Source: Streptomyces sp. NBC_00457
Lineage (GTDB): Bacteria > Actinomycetota > Actinomycetes > Streptomycetales > Streptomycetaceae
Direction: 5' to 3'
Assembly (NCBI RefSeq): GCF_036014015.1
Contig: NZ_CP107905.1
Span: 10,168,001-10,232,000, forward strand
Length of the DNA: 64,000 bases
Below the pieces are notes generated by a model. It did not search any database and was not told the origin of the DNA. It was given only the letters and a program-made list of their open reading frames with translations. This document shows, piece after piece, positions 1 to 8,152 of the stretch. The position numbers and the translations under genes were made by a program. Within the stretch, counting starts at the first letter, position 1; every line of letters begins with the position of its first letter.

Positions 1-1032
1 GCGGGCCAGTTCGGCAAGCCACGCAGCCGACCCACAGAGGTGGTGGGCGGAGTGGAACTGCCCGCCTTCCGCGGCGACATCGTCAATGGCCCGGAGTTCA
101 CCGCAGAGGCCCGCCGCCCCGACGCGGACCGCCTACTGCGCGCCTACTACCACTCCTTGGCGGCGTTGAACGTCCTGCGTGCTCTCACCCGCAGTGGCTA
201 CGCTGACCTCGGGCAAGCTCACGCCTGGAACCAGGAGTTCGTTCGGCGCAGCCCGGCTGGTCAGCGCTATGAGAACGCGGCCGACGACATCACTTGGGCA
301 CTGCGCTTCATGTCCGCATGCGGGGTGGACACCCGCTTGCATGCGGAGCTGCACCGGATCCAGCTCTACACCTCGCACGAGGCCCTGCTGCTTCCTTACG
401 AACAAGCGCTGATCAGGTATGACGAGAGCCGGGAGGCCTGGTTTGACACCAGCGCGCACATGCTGTGGGTCGGTGAACGAACGCGCCAGCTCGACGGTGC
501 GCATGTCGAGTTGTTGTCCGGCATCGACAACCCAATCGGTGTCAAAGTGGGCCCGTCCACCACCCCTGATCAACTGCGTGCCCTGTGCGAACGCTTGGAC
601 CCTGAGCGTACGGCTGGGCGACTGGCGCTGATCAGCCGCCTCGGGGCCGGCCGAGCGGACAAGGTACTGGCACCGCTGATGCGTGCCGTACGGAACGCCG
701 GTCACACCCCGGTGTGGGCGTGCGACCCGATGCACGGCAACACATTCATATCCAAAAGCGGGCACAAGACGCGCCACCTGGCAGATATTGTCACCGAGAT
801 TGCAGAATTCTTCTCTGTGCACAAGGAAGAAGGAACACACCCGGGCGGGATCCACCTTGAACTCACCGGGGACGATGTCACGGAATGCCTGGGCGGCGAT
901 CTGGAGGAAATTCTCGATGATCACCTGGGCACTCGGTACGAGACGGCTTGCGATCCGCGCCTGAACGCGGCCCAGTCGGTTGAACTCGGATTTCTAGTAG
1001 CCGAGTTCCTGCGGGAGAGCCGTCCTGGGTAG
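1..1032 (+). CDS. Class II DAHP synthase, 5' end outside window
   Basis: Condenses phosphoenolpyruvate and erythrose 4-phosphate to DAHP, the first shikimate-pathway step. The frame is open from base 1 and already matches the family (GQFGKPRS, then LPAFRGDIVN), so the GTG at 40 is not the true start and roughly the first quarter is missing. Family motifs visible in order are WVGERTR, SGIDNPIGVKVGP, CDPMHGNT and GGIHLELTGDDVTEC, with YETACDPRLNAAQSVEL near the C-terminus. These cover the PEP/metal site of plant-type enzymes. The lyase, methyltransferase and permease downstream suggest a pathway-dedicated copy that supplies shikimate precursors, but that role is inferred. Confidence 0.93.
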   Translation, partial: AGQFGKPRSRPTEVVGGVELPAFRGDIVNGPEFTAEARRPDADRLLRAYYHSLAALNVLRALTRSGYADLGQAHAWNQEFVRRSPAGQRYENAADDITWALRFMSACGVDTRLHAELHRIQLYTSHEALLLPYEQALIRYDESREAWFDTSAHMLWVGERTRQLDGAHVELLSGIDNPIGVKVGPSTTPDQLRALCERLDPERTAGRLALISRLGAGRADKVLAPLMRAVRNAGHTPVWACDPMHGNTFISKSGHKTRHLADIVTEIAEFFSVHKEEGTHPGGIHLELTGDDVTECLGGDLEEILDDHLGTRYETACDPRLNAAQSVELGFLVAEFLRESRPG

Positions 1033-1121
1033 CACAGGCACACCCGTCGTCCGCAACTGGATGTGCCACACAACCATGACGCGTTGCCGTGAGGCTTCGC
1101 CATGCCCGGAAAGGTGCGCAG

Positions 1122-2627
1122 ATGACTGAAAGGGCCGTGGAAAAGCGGCAGTTGCTGAAGGTCCTGCGTTGGTGGGACGGCTTCGCCATCGCCCTGTGCA
1201 ATCCGGGCTTCCTTGTCGCGGCGCTGGGCTTCTCGATAGGCGCACTGGGGACGTGGAGCGCGGTGGCGCTGTGGGCAGCGTCGGCGGGCATCGGGCTGTT
1301 GCAGAGCTGGATCTACGCCGAGATGGCGTGCATGTTCCCGGACAAGCCCGGGGGCATATCGCTGTACGCGCACGAAGGCTGGCGCGCCAGGTTCTCACTG
1401 ATCGGCCCACTGGCCGCGTTCGGCTACTGGATCGGCTGGTCGGTGGTGCTGTCGGTCTTCGGCAAGGTCATCGGCAACCTGGTTCAGGCCCGGTGGTTCC
1501 CTCACACCACCTGGACGGTGTTCGACGGGGTGGTCCACGTGGGCCTGTCCCACATCATCGCGATCGGCTGCATCGTGCTGGTGTGGCTAGTGAACGTCTT
1601 CGGTATCCGCCCCGCGGTCTGGATCTCCTACGTCACCGGCACGGGCCTGATGGTTCCACTTGCCGCGATCATGATCGCCCCCTACTTCACCGGGGACTGG
1701 CACCTTTCGAACATGGCGTGGGGTCTGCACGGCTTCGCCGGGATCAAGCTGGCGATGGTCTACCTGTTTCTGTGCGCCTGGTCGGCTTACACCTCGGAGG
1801 TGTGCGCGACCTTCGCCCCCGAATACCTCGACACCCGACGGGACACCTCCAAAGCGATGCGCAGCTCGGCAGCCTTCACACTGGGAGTTTTCCTGCTCTT
1901 CCCGCTGGGACTGGGCGGAGCGACCGGCGTGCCTGATGCCGGCAGTGCCGAGGGGCAGTTCTACATCCCCGCGCTCACCAAGATCGCCGGCAGCGGCATG
2001 GCCGACATGATGCTCGTCCTGCTGATCGGCAGCCTGTTGCTGTCGATGATCTCCTCCACCGCGGACGCCTCCCGCGCGCTGTACGGGATCGCCCGCGACG
2101 ACATGACCATCAGGCAGCTGTTCCATCTGAACAAACACCACGTCCCGTCACGCGCCATGACGGTGGACATGGTGGTCAACGTGCTCCTGGTGCTGTTCGT
2201 CTCCAGCAACCTGGCCATCCTCTACTTGAGCAACATCGGCTATGTGTTGTCTCACGTCTTCGCACTCAGCGGGTTCTTGCTGCTGCGCCGGGACCGGCCT
2301 TGCTGGCCGCGACCTATCAAGGTCGGCACGCCATGGGTCGTGATCGCCGCCGTGCTCATGGTTTTCAACGCGGTACTGGTCGGCTTCGGCGTCGCGTACC
2401 CGTCGCTGACCGGGTACGGCACCTGGACGGACCTGATCATCGGTGTCGGCGTCCTACTTGGATCTGTGCTGCTGTTCGCCTACCGCCGCATCGTTCAGGA
2501 CGGGGCCCGGATCACCCTCCGTGAGCCGGTCGCCCTCCTGCCGTCCCCCGAGCAGATGGCGCCACTGGGCGCAGGCGGAGGAAGCGGTGATGCCAACGAG
2601 CCGTACACGCGCCCACCGGCACCCTGA
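1122..2627 (+). CDS. APC-family amino-acid permease
   Basis: Predicted cytoplasmic-membrane transporter of about 500 residues with around 12 hydrophobic segments. The first, after a short basic N-terminus, reads GFAIALCNPGFLVAALGFS and matches APC-superfamily TM1. ATG at 1122 is preferred over the in-frame GTG at 1089 because GGAAAGG lies just upstream of it. The C-terminal tail is polar and Gly/Pro-rich. It follows the DAHP synthase by about 90 bases on the same strand and precedes a methyltransferase and a lyase, so it may import an amino-acid precursor or export a product. The substrate cannot be read from the sequence. Confidence 0.85.
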   Translation: MTERAVEKRQLLKVLRWWDGFAIALCNPGFLVAALGFSIGALGTWSAVALWAASAGIGLLQSWIYAEMACMFPDKPGGISLYAHEGWRARFSLIGPLAAFGYWIGWSVVLSVFGKVIGNLVQARWFPHTTWTVFDGVVHVGLSHIIAIGCIVLVWLVNVFGIRPAVWISYVTGTGLMVPLAAIMIAPYFTGDWHLSNMAWGLHGFAGIKLAMVYLFLCAWSAYTSEVCATFAPEYLDTRRDTSKAMRSSAAFTLGVFLLFPLGLGGATGVPDAGSAEGQFYIPALTKIAGSGMADMMLVLLIGSLLLSMISSTADASRALYGIARDDMTIRQLFHLNKHHVPSRAMTVDMVVNVLLVLFVSSNLAILYLSNIGYVLSHVFALSGFLLLRRDRPCWPRPIKVGTPWVVIAAVLMVFNAVLVGFGVAYPSLTGYGTWTDLIIGVGVLLGSVLLFAYRRIVQDGARITLREPVALLPSPEQMAPLGAGGGSGDANEPYTRPPAP

Positions 2628-2824
2628 CGTGCGGCAGCGCCGACGGAAACCACGCCGCAACCGAACGTGCTCGCCAAGCGGCGCGGAGACGACGTCCAGG
2701 GCCTCGCCCACGGCTTTCGAGCGGTCGCCGTCTCGCTCAACGACCACCATCCACCCCACTCAACAACCCCCAGCCAACAGACATACAAGGGCATACCGCC
2801 ATAGGGAAGGATCAGAGGGACATC

Positions 2825-3625
2825 GTGGAGAACAACACAATGATCGGAACCGACCGGCAGCCGCGGCTGGCCACGAAGGCTGCCGCACGTCCGGGCGCCA
2901 CCATCTGGAACTACCTGTACCGCGAACCGCAGCTCTACGAAGAGGTCTTCCACGGCCCCGACCGCTCCTATCTCGACTGCTGCCGCCAGATGCTGGGCCT
3001 CGGACGCGCTCCGGCCCGGATCCTCGACATCGGCTGCGGCACTGGTCGGGACCTCGCGATGCTCGCTGCCGACGGGCACCAGTGCACCGGCATCGACCTC
3101 CAGCCCACGATGATCGATTACGCGTCGGCAACGTACCCCGGACCCACATTCGTGACGGCCGACATGCGCACCTTCGACCTCGGCACCACCTTCGACCTGA
3201 TCATCAGCTTCGGCTTTCCCCTGTCGAACCTGCACTCCCACAGTGACATAGTCGGAGCACTGAAGCGTCTGGCGGCGCACTGCGCCCCAGGCGCTCGCCT
3301 CCTGCTGGAGACCGTGAATGGCTACGCCTGGGACACCCTGCGCCGCCACTTCACGATCGACACCGCGGGCGTGCAGGCGACCGGCCACGCCGACTACGAC
3401 CTCGACCGCAGCTCCCAGCTCCTCACCCGCCGCCGACACTGGACGTTCGCCGACGGTTCCGAGGAGGACGACTACGTGCGACTGCGGCAGTTCTTCCCCG
3501 CAGAGCTGAGGGCCCTGCTCACCGACGCAGGCTTCACCGTCACTGGCGTCTACGACAACGTCACATCGCACCCGTCCGATCTCACCGGCCCCGAGTTGAT
3601 CGCGGTCGCGACCTTCGCCCGGTGA
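2825..3625 (+). CDS. Class I SAM-dependent methyltransferase
   Basis: 266-residue Rossmann-fold methyltransferase. Motif I is ILDIGCGTGRDLAML at about residues 66-80, followed by the acidic GIDLQ that binds the SAM ribose, then TADMRTF and LIISFGFPLSNL. The C-terminal half (YDLDRSSQLLTRRRHWTF) resembles small-molecule methyltransferases. GTG at 2825 is preceded by an AGAGGGA ribosome site. The stop overlaps the next start in GTGA (3622-3625), implying translational coupling with the lyase. The target atom and substrate are unknown. A tailoring role in the same pathway as the neighbours is inferred. Confidence 0.85.
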   Translation: MENNTMIGTDRQPRLATKAAARPGATIWNYLYREPQLYEEVFHGPDRSYLDCCRQMLGLGRAPARILDIGCGTGRDLAMLAADGHQCTGIDLQPTMIDYASATYPGPTFVTADMRTFDLGTTFDLIISFGFPLSNLHSHSDIVGALKRLAAHCAPGARLLLETVNGYAWDTLRRHFTIDTAGVQATGHADYDLDRSSQLLTRRRHWTFADGSEEDDYVRLRQFFPAELRALLTDAGFTVTGVYDNVTSHPSDLTGPELIAVATFAR

Positions 3626-5337
3626 CCGGAACACACAACGCGGCAGCGCACCGGCTGCTGCCCCAGCGGGGACGCCCCTGGGGCAGCGAGCCCGCGTTGA
3701 CCGTCGCCTACGCACAGGTCAAGAAGGCGGCCGCACTCGCCAACGCCGACACCTGTGTGCTTTCAGCAGAGCTCGCTGCCGCGATCACGACAGCTGCCGA
3801 CGAGGTAATCGCCGGGCGTCACACATCGCTGCTGACCGCCGACCTCCTCACCGGCGGGGGCGGCATCGGCCTCAACATGGAACTGAACGAGCTGCTGGCC
3901 AGGCGGGCGGCCGAACTGCTCGGCAGGCCTGTCCATCCACTCGACGACGTGAACGCCTGCCAGTCGACGAACGACACCCTGCCGACCGCACTCAATCTGG
4001 CCCTGCACACCGAGCTGACCGCCGCCGCGCAAGCCGTGGACACTCTCGCCGAGAGCCTCCACTCCTGGGCCGCCGCCCACGGGGGAATGGTACGAATGGC
4101 CCGCACGTGCCTGCGCGACGCGCTGCCCGTGACGTTCGGTCAGACCTTCCGCGGATACGCGCATACCGTCACCCGCTTCGGCAGCGACCTGCACGCCAGC
4201 GCCGCCGAATGCCTCTCGATACCCCTCGGTGCCACGGCCGTAGGCACCGGCGTCGGCGCCGCACCCGGATTCAACGAAGCCGTACACCGACACCTCGGGG
4301 AGGTGACCGGGCTACCGGTACGCGCCCCCTCCGCCCCCTTGGCCCAGTTGCAGCACGGTGACCACCTGAGCGTGGCCGCGACGATCAGGAACGCCGCCGT
4401 CCAGCTCGCGAAGATCGCCCAGGACTTCCGGCTGCTGGCCTCGGGCCCGCGCGGCGGCTTCGGCGAGTTGGTCCTACCCGCACTCCAAGCCGGCTCCTCG
4501 ATCATGCCCGGCAAGGTCAACCCTGTCGTCCCGGAGACCGTGATCCAGATCGGCTTCCAGGTCCGCGGCAACGACCAAGCGGTCACGGCCGCCATGGCCG
4601 CCGCTGATCCGGACCTCAACGTCTGGGAGACCGTCATCGCTGCCAACCTGCTGGACTCCTGCGGCCTGCTCACCGCGGCCGCCCGCCTGCTCACCGACCG
4701 CTGCGTGCACGGCATGCGCCCTGACCACCCCATGGAACCAGAACGCTCCCTGGGCCTGTCCGCAATCGTCGCCGCCTTCTACGGCCACGAAGCCGGCGCC
4801 CGAGTCGCCCACCTCGCGGCAGCCACCGGCCGCACGATCGAGGAGGCAGCGGTCGAACTCAACATCGCCGACCAAGCGACCGCGCACATCCTGTTCGATC
4901 CCGCACTCCTCACAAGCCCAGTCCCGGACCGGACACTCCTCGACCGTGCGCTCGACCAGCTGACCGAGCGCATCAGACAGCACGCCCAGGGTGCCGAGCA
5001 GGAAATTGCCGCGATGCTCCACGACACCCCCGCTGACGGTACCGCCTTCGCCCTGCTGCACGATCTGTTCGGCGCGGCTCCCGGGCCCCGCCGCACCGCC
5101 CTGGCACACGCCTGCGTCGTCTGGGCCCACAGCTTCGAGGGCATGTCGCCCCCGACTCCGAACGGCAGGAGGGAGGAGACCGGGCTCGACATCCTCGCCG
5201 AAGTCGCCCGCGTCCGGATCCGCCCTCACTGGATCAAGGACCGCTATCCGACCCTGCTCGCCGCACAAGAACTCGCAGCCCTCCTCGCCAACTGCGACCG
5301 CTCGGTTTGGGGTGGGTCGGACACAAGAATGACGTGA
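3622..5337 (+). CDS. Aspartase/fumarase-superfamily lyase with extra C-terminal region
   Basis: 571 residues. The signature GSSIMPGKVNPVVPE, which carries the catalytic serine loop, and DDVNACQSTNDTLPTALNL place it in the aspartase/fumarase branch, where enzymes add or remove groups on fumarate-like substrates. The motif that normally reads RTHLQDA or RTQLQDA is RTCLRDA here (about residues 160-166), so a substrate-contact residue is changed to Cys. Typical family members are about 460-480 residues. The last 100 or so residues (from about DGTAFALLHDLFG to LAALLANC) are an additional segment I do not recognise. Translation is coupled to the methyltransferase. A nitrosuccinate-, aspartate- or argininosuccinate-like substrate is possible; none is proven. 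Confidence 0.85.
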   Translation: MTGTHNAAAHRLLPQRGRPWGSEPALTVAYAQVKKAAALANADTCVLSAELAAAITTAADEVIAGRHTSLLTADLLTGGGGIGLNMELNELLARRAAELLGRPVHPLDDVNACQSTNDTLPTALNLALHTELTAAAQAVDTLAESLHSWAAAHGGMVRMARTCLRDALPVTFGQTFRGYAHTVTRFGSDLHASAAECLSIPLGATAVGTGVGAAPGFNEAVHRHLGEVTGLPVRAPSAPLAQLQHGDHLSVAATIRNAAVQLAKIAQDFRLLASGPRGGFGELVLPALQAGSSIMPGKVNPVVPETVIQIGFQVRGNDQAVTAAMAAADPDLNVWETVIAANLLDSCGLLTAAARLLTDRCVHGMRPDHPMEPERSLGLSAIVAAFYGHEAGARVAHLAAATGRTIEEAAVELNIADQATAHILFDPALLTSPVPDRTLLDRALDQLTERIRQHAQGAEQEIAAMLHDTPADGTAFALLHDLFGAAPGPRRTALAHACVVWAHSFEGMSPPTPNGRREETGLDILAEVARVRIRPHWIKDRYPTLLAAQELAALLANCDRSVWGGSDTRMT

Positions 5338-5347
5338 GGCTCCCGGC

Positions 5348-6309
5348 TCAATCCGCGGCGAAGGGTTCGAATCGGGCGGTCAGGCCGAGACGGTGGCCTC
5401 CTCGAGAACGCAGCGCATGGCGCGTTCGGGATCGCAGAGTGACATGGCCGGCGCCGGAAAGCCGCCACCAGGCGGGCGAGACCAGGACCGTTGCCCAGGC
5501 GCGGGCCCGGGGCAGCCACGTTCCAGTATCGCGCCAGGCGAGATGACGGCGAGGCCCGGCCACGGGCATGTTGATCCGCTTGATCTTGGGCAGCAGGTCG
5601 AAGTTCAGCATCCGGGTGATGCCGAACCCGACATCCGACTGGCCATGGCTGTCGGTGTAGTTGGCCTCGACCACCATGCTGGTGCCGTGCTGCATCGCGC
5701 CCTCGACCATCGCGGCCACCTCGGAAGCGGCGCAGTTGATCAGCTGGTAGTGGATGGCCAGGGACTTCTTCTCCACGTGCCAGTAGATCAGCACCCCCGC
5801 GGCCGCCGTGGCGCGAGAGCCACTCGGTGAGCCCTGGCCCCACAACTCGGTGCTGCGGGCGGCGAAGGTGGCGTTCGTATGTTCACGGCGATGGCGCGGG
5901 CGGACTCCACCGAGAGGTAGCGGACGTAGCGCAGTTCGTCCTCGGTATGGCCGTGGCCGCCGGAGGCGACTGACTTGATCCCGGTGTTCGTGCCGGCGGC
6001 ACACCCGGTGCGCAGCACCGCTTTCTTGAGCATGTCGATGAGCTGCACGACGCCCCACCGGCGCCGTACCTCGTCCTTGATCCGGCGCAGGTTGCGCGGC
6101 TCGGGCTGGGCCGCGGTCGGAGTCAGCCGGATCGCCCCGGAGTTCCGCTCGGCGATGTCCAGCCAGCTTAGCTTGGGCAGCCGGCCGTTCAGCAGTGTCA
6201 GCGCGGTGGCCACCTGCTCGCGCAGCTCGTCGACGAACTCGGCCGCATGCAGCGGCTTGCGCAGCTCGCGGTAGTTGTCCTCGCGCCGCTCGGCGAAGTC
6301 CTGGGGAAG
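5348..6309 (-). pseudogene. Tn3-family transposase, decayed C-terminal part
   Basis: Two overlapping minus-strand frames carry Tn3 transposase (DDE domain) sequence. The upstream part reads LRKPLHAAEFVDELREQVATALTLL and RWGVVQLIDMLKK. The downstream part reads FAARSTELWGQGS, VLIYWHVEKKSLAIHYQL and SEVAAMVEGAMQHGT, then SDVGFGITRMLNFDLLPKIK. The switch of frame near 5790-5890 and the absence of the long N-terminal half show an inactive remnant. It abuts the lyase stop within about 10 bases, so its insertion or deletion probably cut off whatever followed the lyase. Confidence 0.88.
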
Positions 6310-6310
6310 G

Positions 6311-6568
6311 TCAGGTCTTCCTCGCGTAACTACCGGGACGGCCGGAAGGCGCTGCCACCGCGTTGATCGGTGGCAGCGCCTTCCGGTTTCCGTATGCGTG
6401 ACGCCCGTTGCGCCACTTCTGGCCGGTCCGCTTGTCGATCCCGACGATTCGGCACGCTTGCCGGCTGCTCACACTCTGCTGCATGAGCCGGGAGTACGCC
6501 TCCCGCTCCCGGGTGAGCTTCTCCCTGCCCAGAGGCTTCGTCCGGTCCTTACGGATCTCGAAGCCCAT
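6311..6568 (-). pseudogene. IS30-family transposase N-terminal stub
   Basis: ATG at 6568 opens MGFEIRKDRTKPLGREKL, then ...SSRQACRIVGIDKRTGQKWRNG, an HTH start characteristic of actinobacterial IS30-type transposases. The frame ends after about 85 residues (PSGRPGSYARKT), whereas intact proteins are about 400 residues, so the catalytic domain is gone. It lies between the Tn3 remnant and the alcohol dehydrogenase 3' end. Confidence 0.82.
6342..6386. repeat. Perfect 19-bp inverted repeat (hairpin)
   Basis: Arms 6342-6360 and 6368-6386 are exact reverse complements, separated by 7 bases. The repeat lies inside the IS30 stub's coding sequence (KALPPINAVAAPSG). As RNA it would form a very stable hairpin but lacks a T-run. 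Confidence 0.8.
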
Positions 6569-6636
6569 CGCATCCTCTGAACTGGGGTGTTGCAACGACT
6601 CCTGGAACCCAGGCCGCAGGGGCATGCCCCGGCCGA

Positions 6637-7752
6637 TCACGCGTGGTCGAAGACCAGAACCGGCTTGATGGTCTCGCCGCGGTGCACGTCGGCCGCCGCC
6701 GTGTTGATGTCGGCGATGGAGTACTGGCGTACCAGCTTGTCCAGGGGCAGGCGGCCCTGCCGGTGCAGGCCGGTGAGCAGCGGGATGAGAGCCTCCGGAT
6801 CGGCGTCGCCCTCCGTCACTCCGACGATTTTCTTGCCGGCGAGGATGTCGGTCACATCCACGGGCAGCTCGGTCCCCATGGGAGCCGCGCCGACTACCGC
6901 ACAGGTACCGAGCGTTCCGAGGGAGTCGATCGCGGAGCGCAGGACGGTCATGTTCGCCGTGGTGTCGATCGCGTAGTCCAGGCCCGCTCCGCCGGTGAAT
7001 TCCCGAACCACCGCGGACACGTCGTCGGTGGCCGCGTTCACCGTGTGCGTCGCCCCGAGTTCCTTGGCCAGGGCCAGGCGGGATGCGACCCTGTCCACGG
7101 CGATGACGGTACCCAGGGGACTGAGGGCTGCCGCCATCAGTGCCGCGAGGCCCACCGCGCCCACTCCAAGGATGGCCAGCGAGCTGCCGGGAGACGGCTT
7201 GAGGACGTTCAGTACGGTCCCGGCACCCGTCTGGATACCGCAGCCCAAGGGGGCGAGGAGCTCCAACGGCATGTCGTCGTCAACACGCACGACACTGCGT
7301 TCGTCGGCCAGGGCATGGGCGGAGAAGGAGGACTGGCCGAAGAATCGCCCGCCGATCGGCTGCCCGGCGCGACTCAGCGGATGGGTTCCGTCTGTGCGGA
7401 CTCCGTCGTTGAAGATGTTGGCAGGGATCCAGGTCGCGCAGTAGGCGGGGTGGCCGGCGCGGCAGTGGGAGCACCGCCCGCAGGAGGTGAAGGACAGGAC
7501 GACATGATCGCCCGGCCTGACTCGGGTCACATCGCTGCCGACGCGTTCGACCACTCCGGCACCCTCGTGACCGAGCACACCGGGAAGGGCGAACGGGAGG
7601 TGGCCGGCTTGAACAGTGAGGTCGGTGTGGCACAGCCCGGCTGCGACCATGCGAACCAGCACCTCGTTCGGGTGCGGTTCGTCGAGTTGGATCTCCTGGA
7701 GAGCGAAAGCGGCACCTGGTGCCTCTAGAACGGCGGCTAAGGTTCTGGGCAT
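6637..7752 (-). CDS. Zinc-dependent alcohol dehydrogenase (MDR family)
   Basis: 371 residues with the full medium-chain dehydrogenase pattern. The catalytic-zinc region is GLCHTDL and GHEGAGVVE. The structural-zinc lobe is CGRCSHCRAGHPAYC. The Rossmann motif is LGVGAVGLAAL at about 195-205, followed by VIAVDR, whose Asp favours NAD. It resembles aryl-alcohol or class III-like NAD(P) dehydrogenases. The codon for Leu5 is TTA, which in Streptomyces makes translation dependent on the bldA tRNA. Its neighbours are mobile-element debris and a tRNA fragment, so its pathway context is lost. Confidence 0.9.
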   Translation of the reverse strand: MPRTLAAVLEAPGAAFALQEIQLDEPHPNEVLVRMVAAGLCHTDLTVQAGHLPFALPGVLGHEGAGVVERVGSDVTRVRPGDHVVLSFTSCGRCSHCRAGHPAYCATWIPANIFNDGVRTDGTHPLSRAGQPIGGRFFGQSSFSAHALADERSVVRVDDDMPLELLAPLGCGIQTGAGTVLNVLKPSPGSSLAILGVGAVGLAALMAAALSPLGTVIAVDRVASRLALAKELGATHTVNAATDDVSAVVREFTGGAGLDYAIDTTANMTVLRSAIDSLGTLGTCAVVGAAPMGTELPVDVTDILAGKKIVGVTEGDADPEALIPLLTGLHRQGRLPLDKLVRQYSIADINTAAADVHRGETIKPVLVFDHA

Positions 7753-8109
7753 CTGCTCCTCCTGTTCTGTGCTGCGTTACACGTGGATGGGATGAGGGCC
7801 TGCTTCCTGGGCCCTGTGGCAACGGGGCAGCGTCTCGCTCCACGCTCACGGTGAGACGCAGAAGGGGCGGTGATCTGCTTTCCCGGGGCGCGGGATGCGA
7901 GGACGACTCTTCGCTGACCGCGTGCACCAGGTGCAGTTCGTGACCGCCGGCAGGACTCGAACCTGCGGCCAAGCGCTTAGAAGGCGCCTGCCCTGTTCTC
8001 GTGTTGTCTGGCTTCCGAGGCCCAGCCCTCGGGGGCATGTCGATTCGCCGACGGCAGACATATTAAGTCCCGCAAGGACTGGAACAACACGGCGAAGGAA
8101 GTAAACCTA
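7753..8109. other. Intergenic stretch holding tRNA fragment
   Basis: About 357 bases between the alcohol dehydrogenase start and the IS630 left end. Apart from the tRNA 3' fragment at 7942-7992 and the presumed dehydrogenase promoter I see no gene. Short open frames here lack recognisable content. Confidence 0.6.
7942..7992 (-). tRNA. 3' fragment of tRNA-Arg (anticodon TCT)
   Basis: Read on the minus strand, this holds the anticodon arm (GGCGC, loop CTTCTAA, GCGCT), a T arm (GCAGG, TTCGAGT, CCTGC) and a 3' acceptor strand CGGCGGT. The D arm and 5' acceptor strand are absent: upstream of about 7992 the sequence is unrelated. This half-tRNA is the usual footprint of site-specific integration into a tRNA 3' end. 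The exact outer boundary and discriminator base are uncertain. Confidence 0.75.
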
Positions 8110-8147
8110 GTATCCTGAGTCGTTAGTTCGTTGGCAGTTGCGGGGTT
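8110..8147 (+). repeat. Left terminal inverted repeat of IS630-type element
   Basis: Begins GTATCCTGAGTCGTTAGTTC after a TA dinucleotide. It is matched in inverse orientation at about 10708-10745 with a single mismatch, and more weakly by the element's own right end at 9217-9241. Confidence 0.8.
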
Positions 8148-8152
8148 GGGGG

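Noticed and set aside
14..60. GTG at 40 as the start of the DAHP synthase
   Set aside because: The frame upstream is open to base 1 and matches conserved family sequence, so the gene begins before the window.
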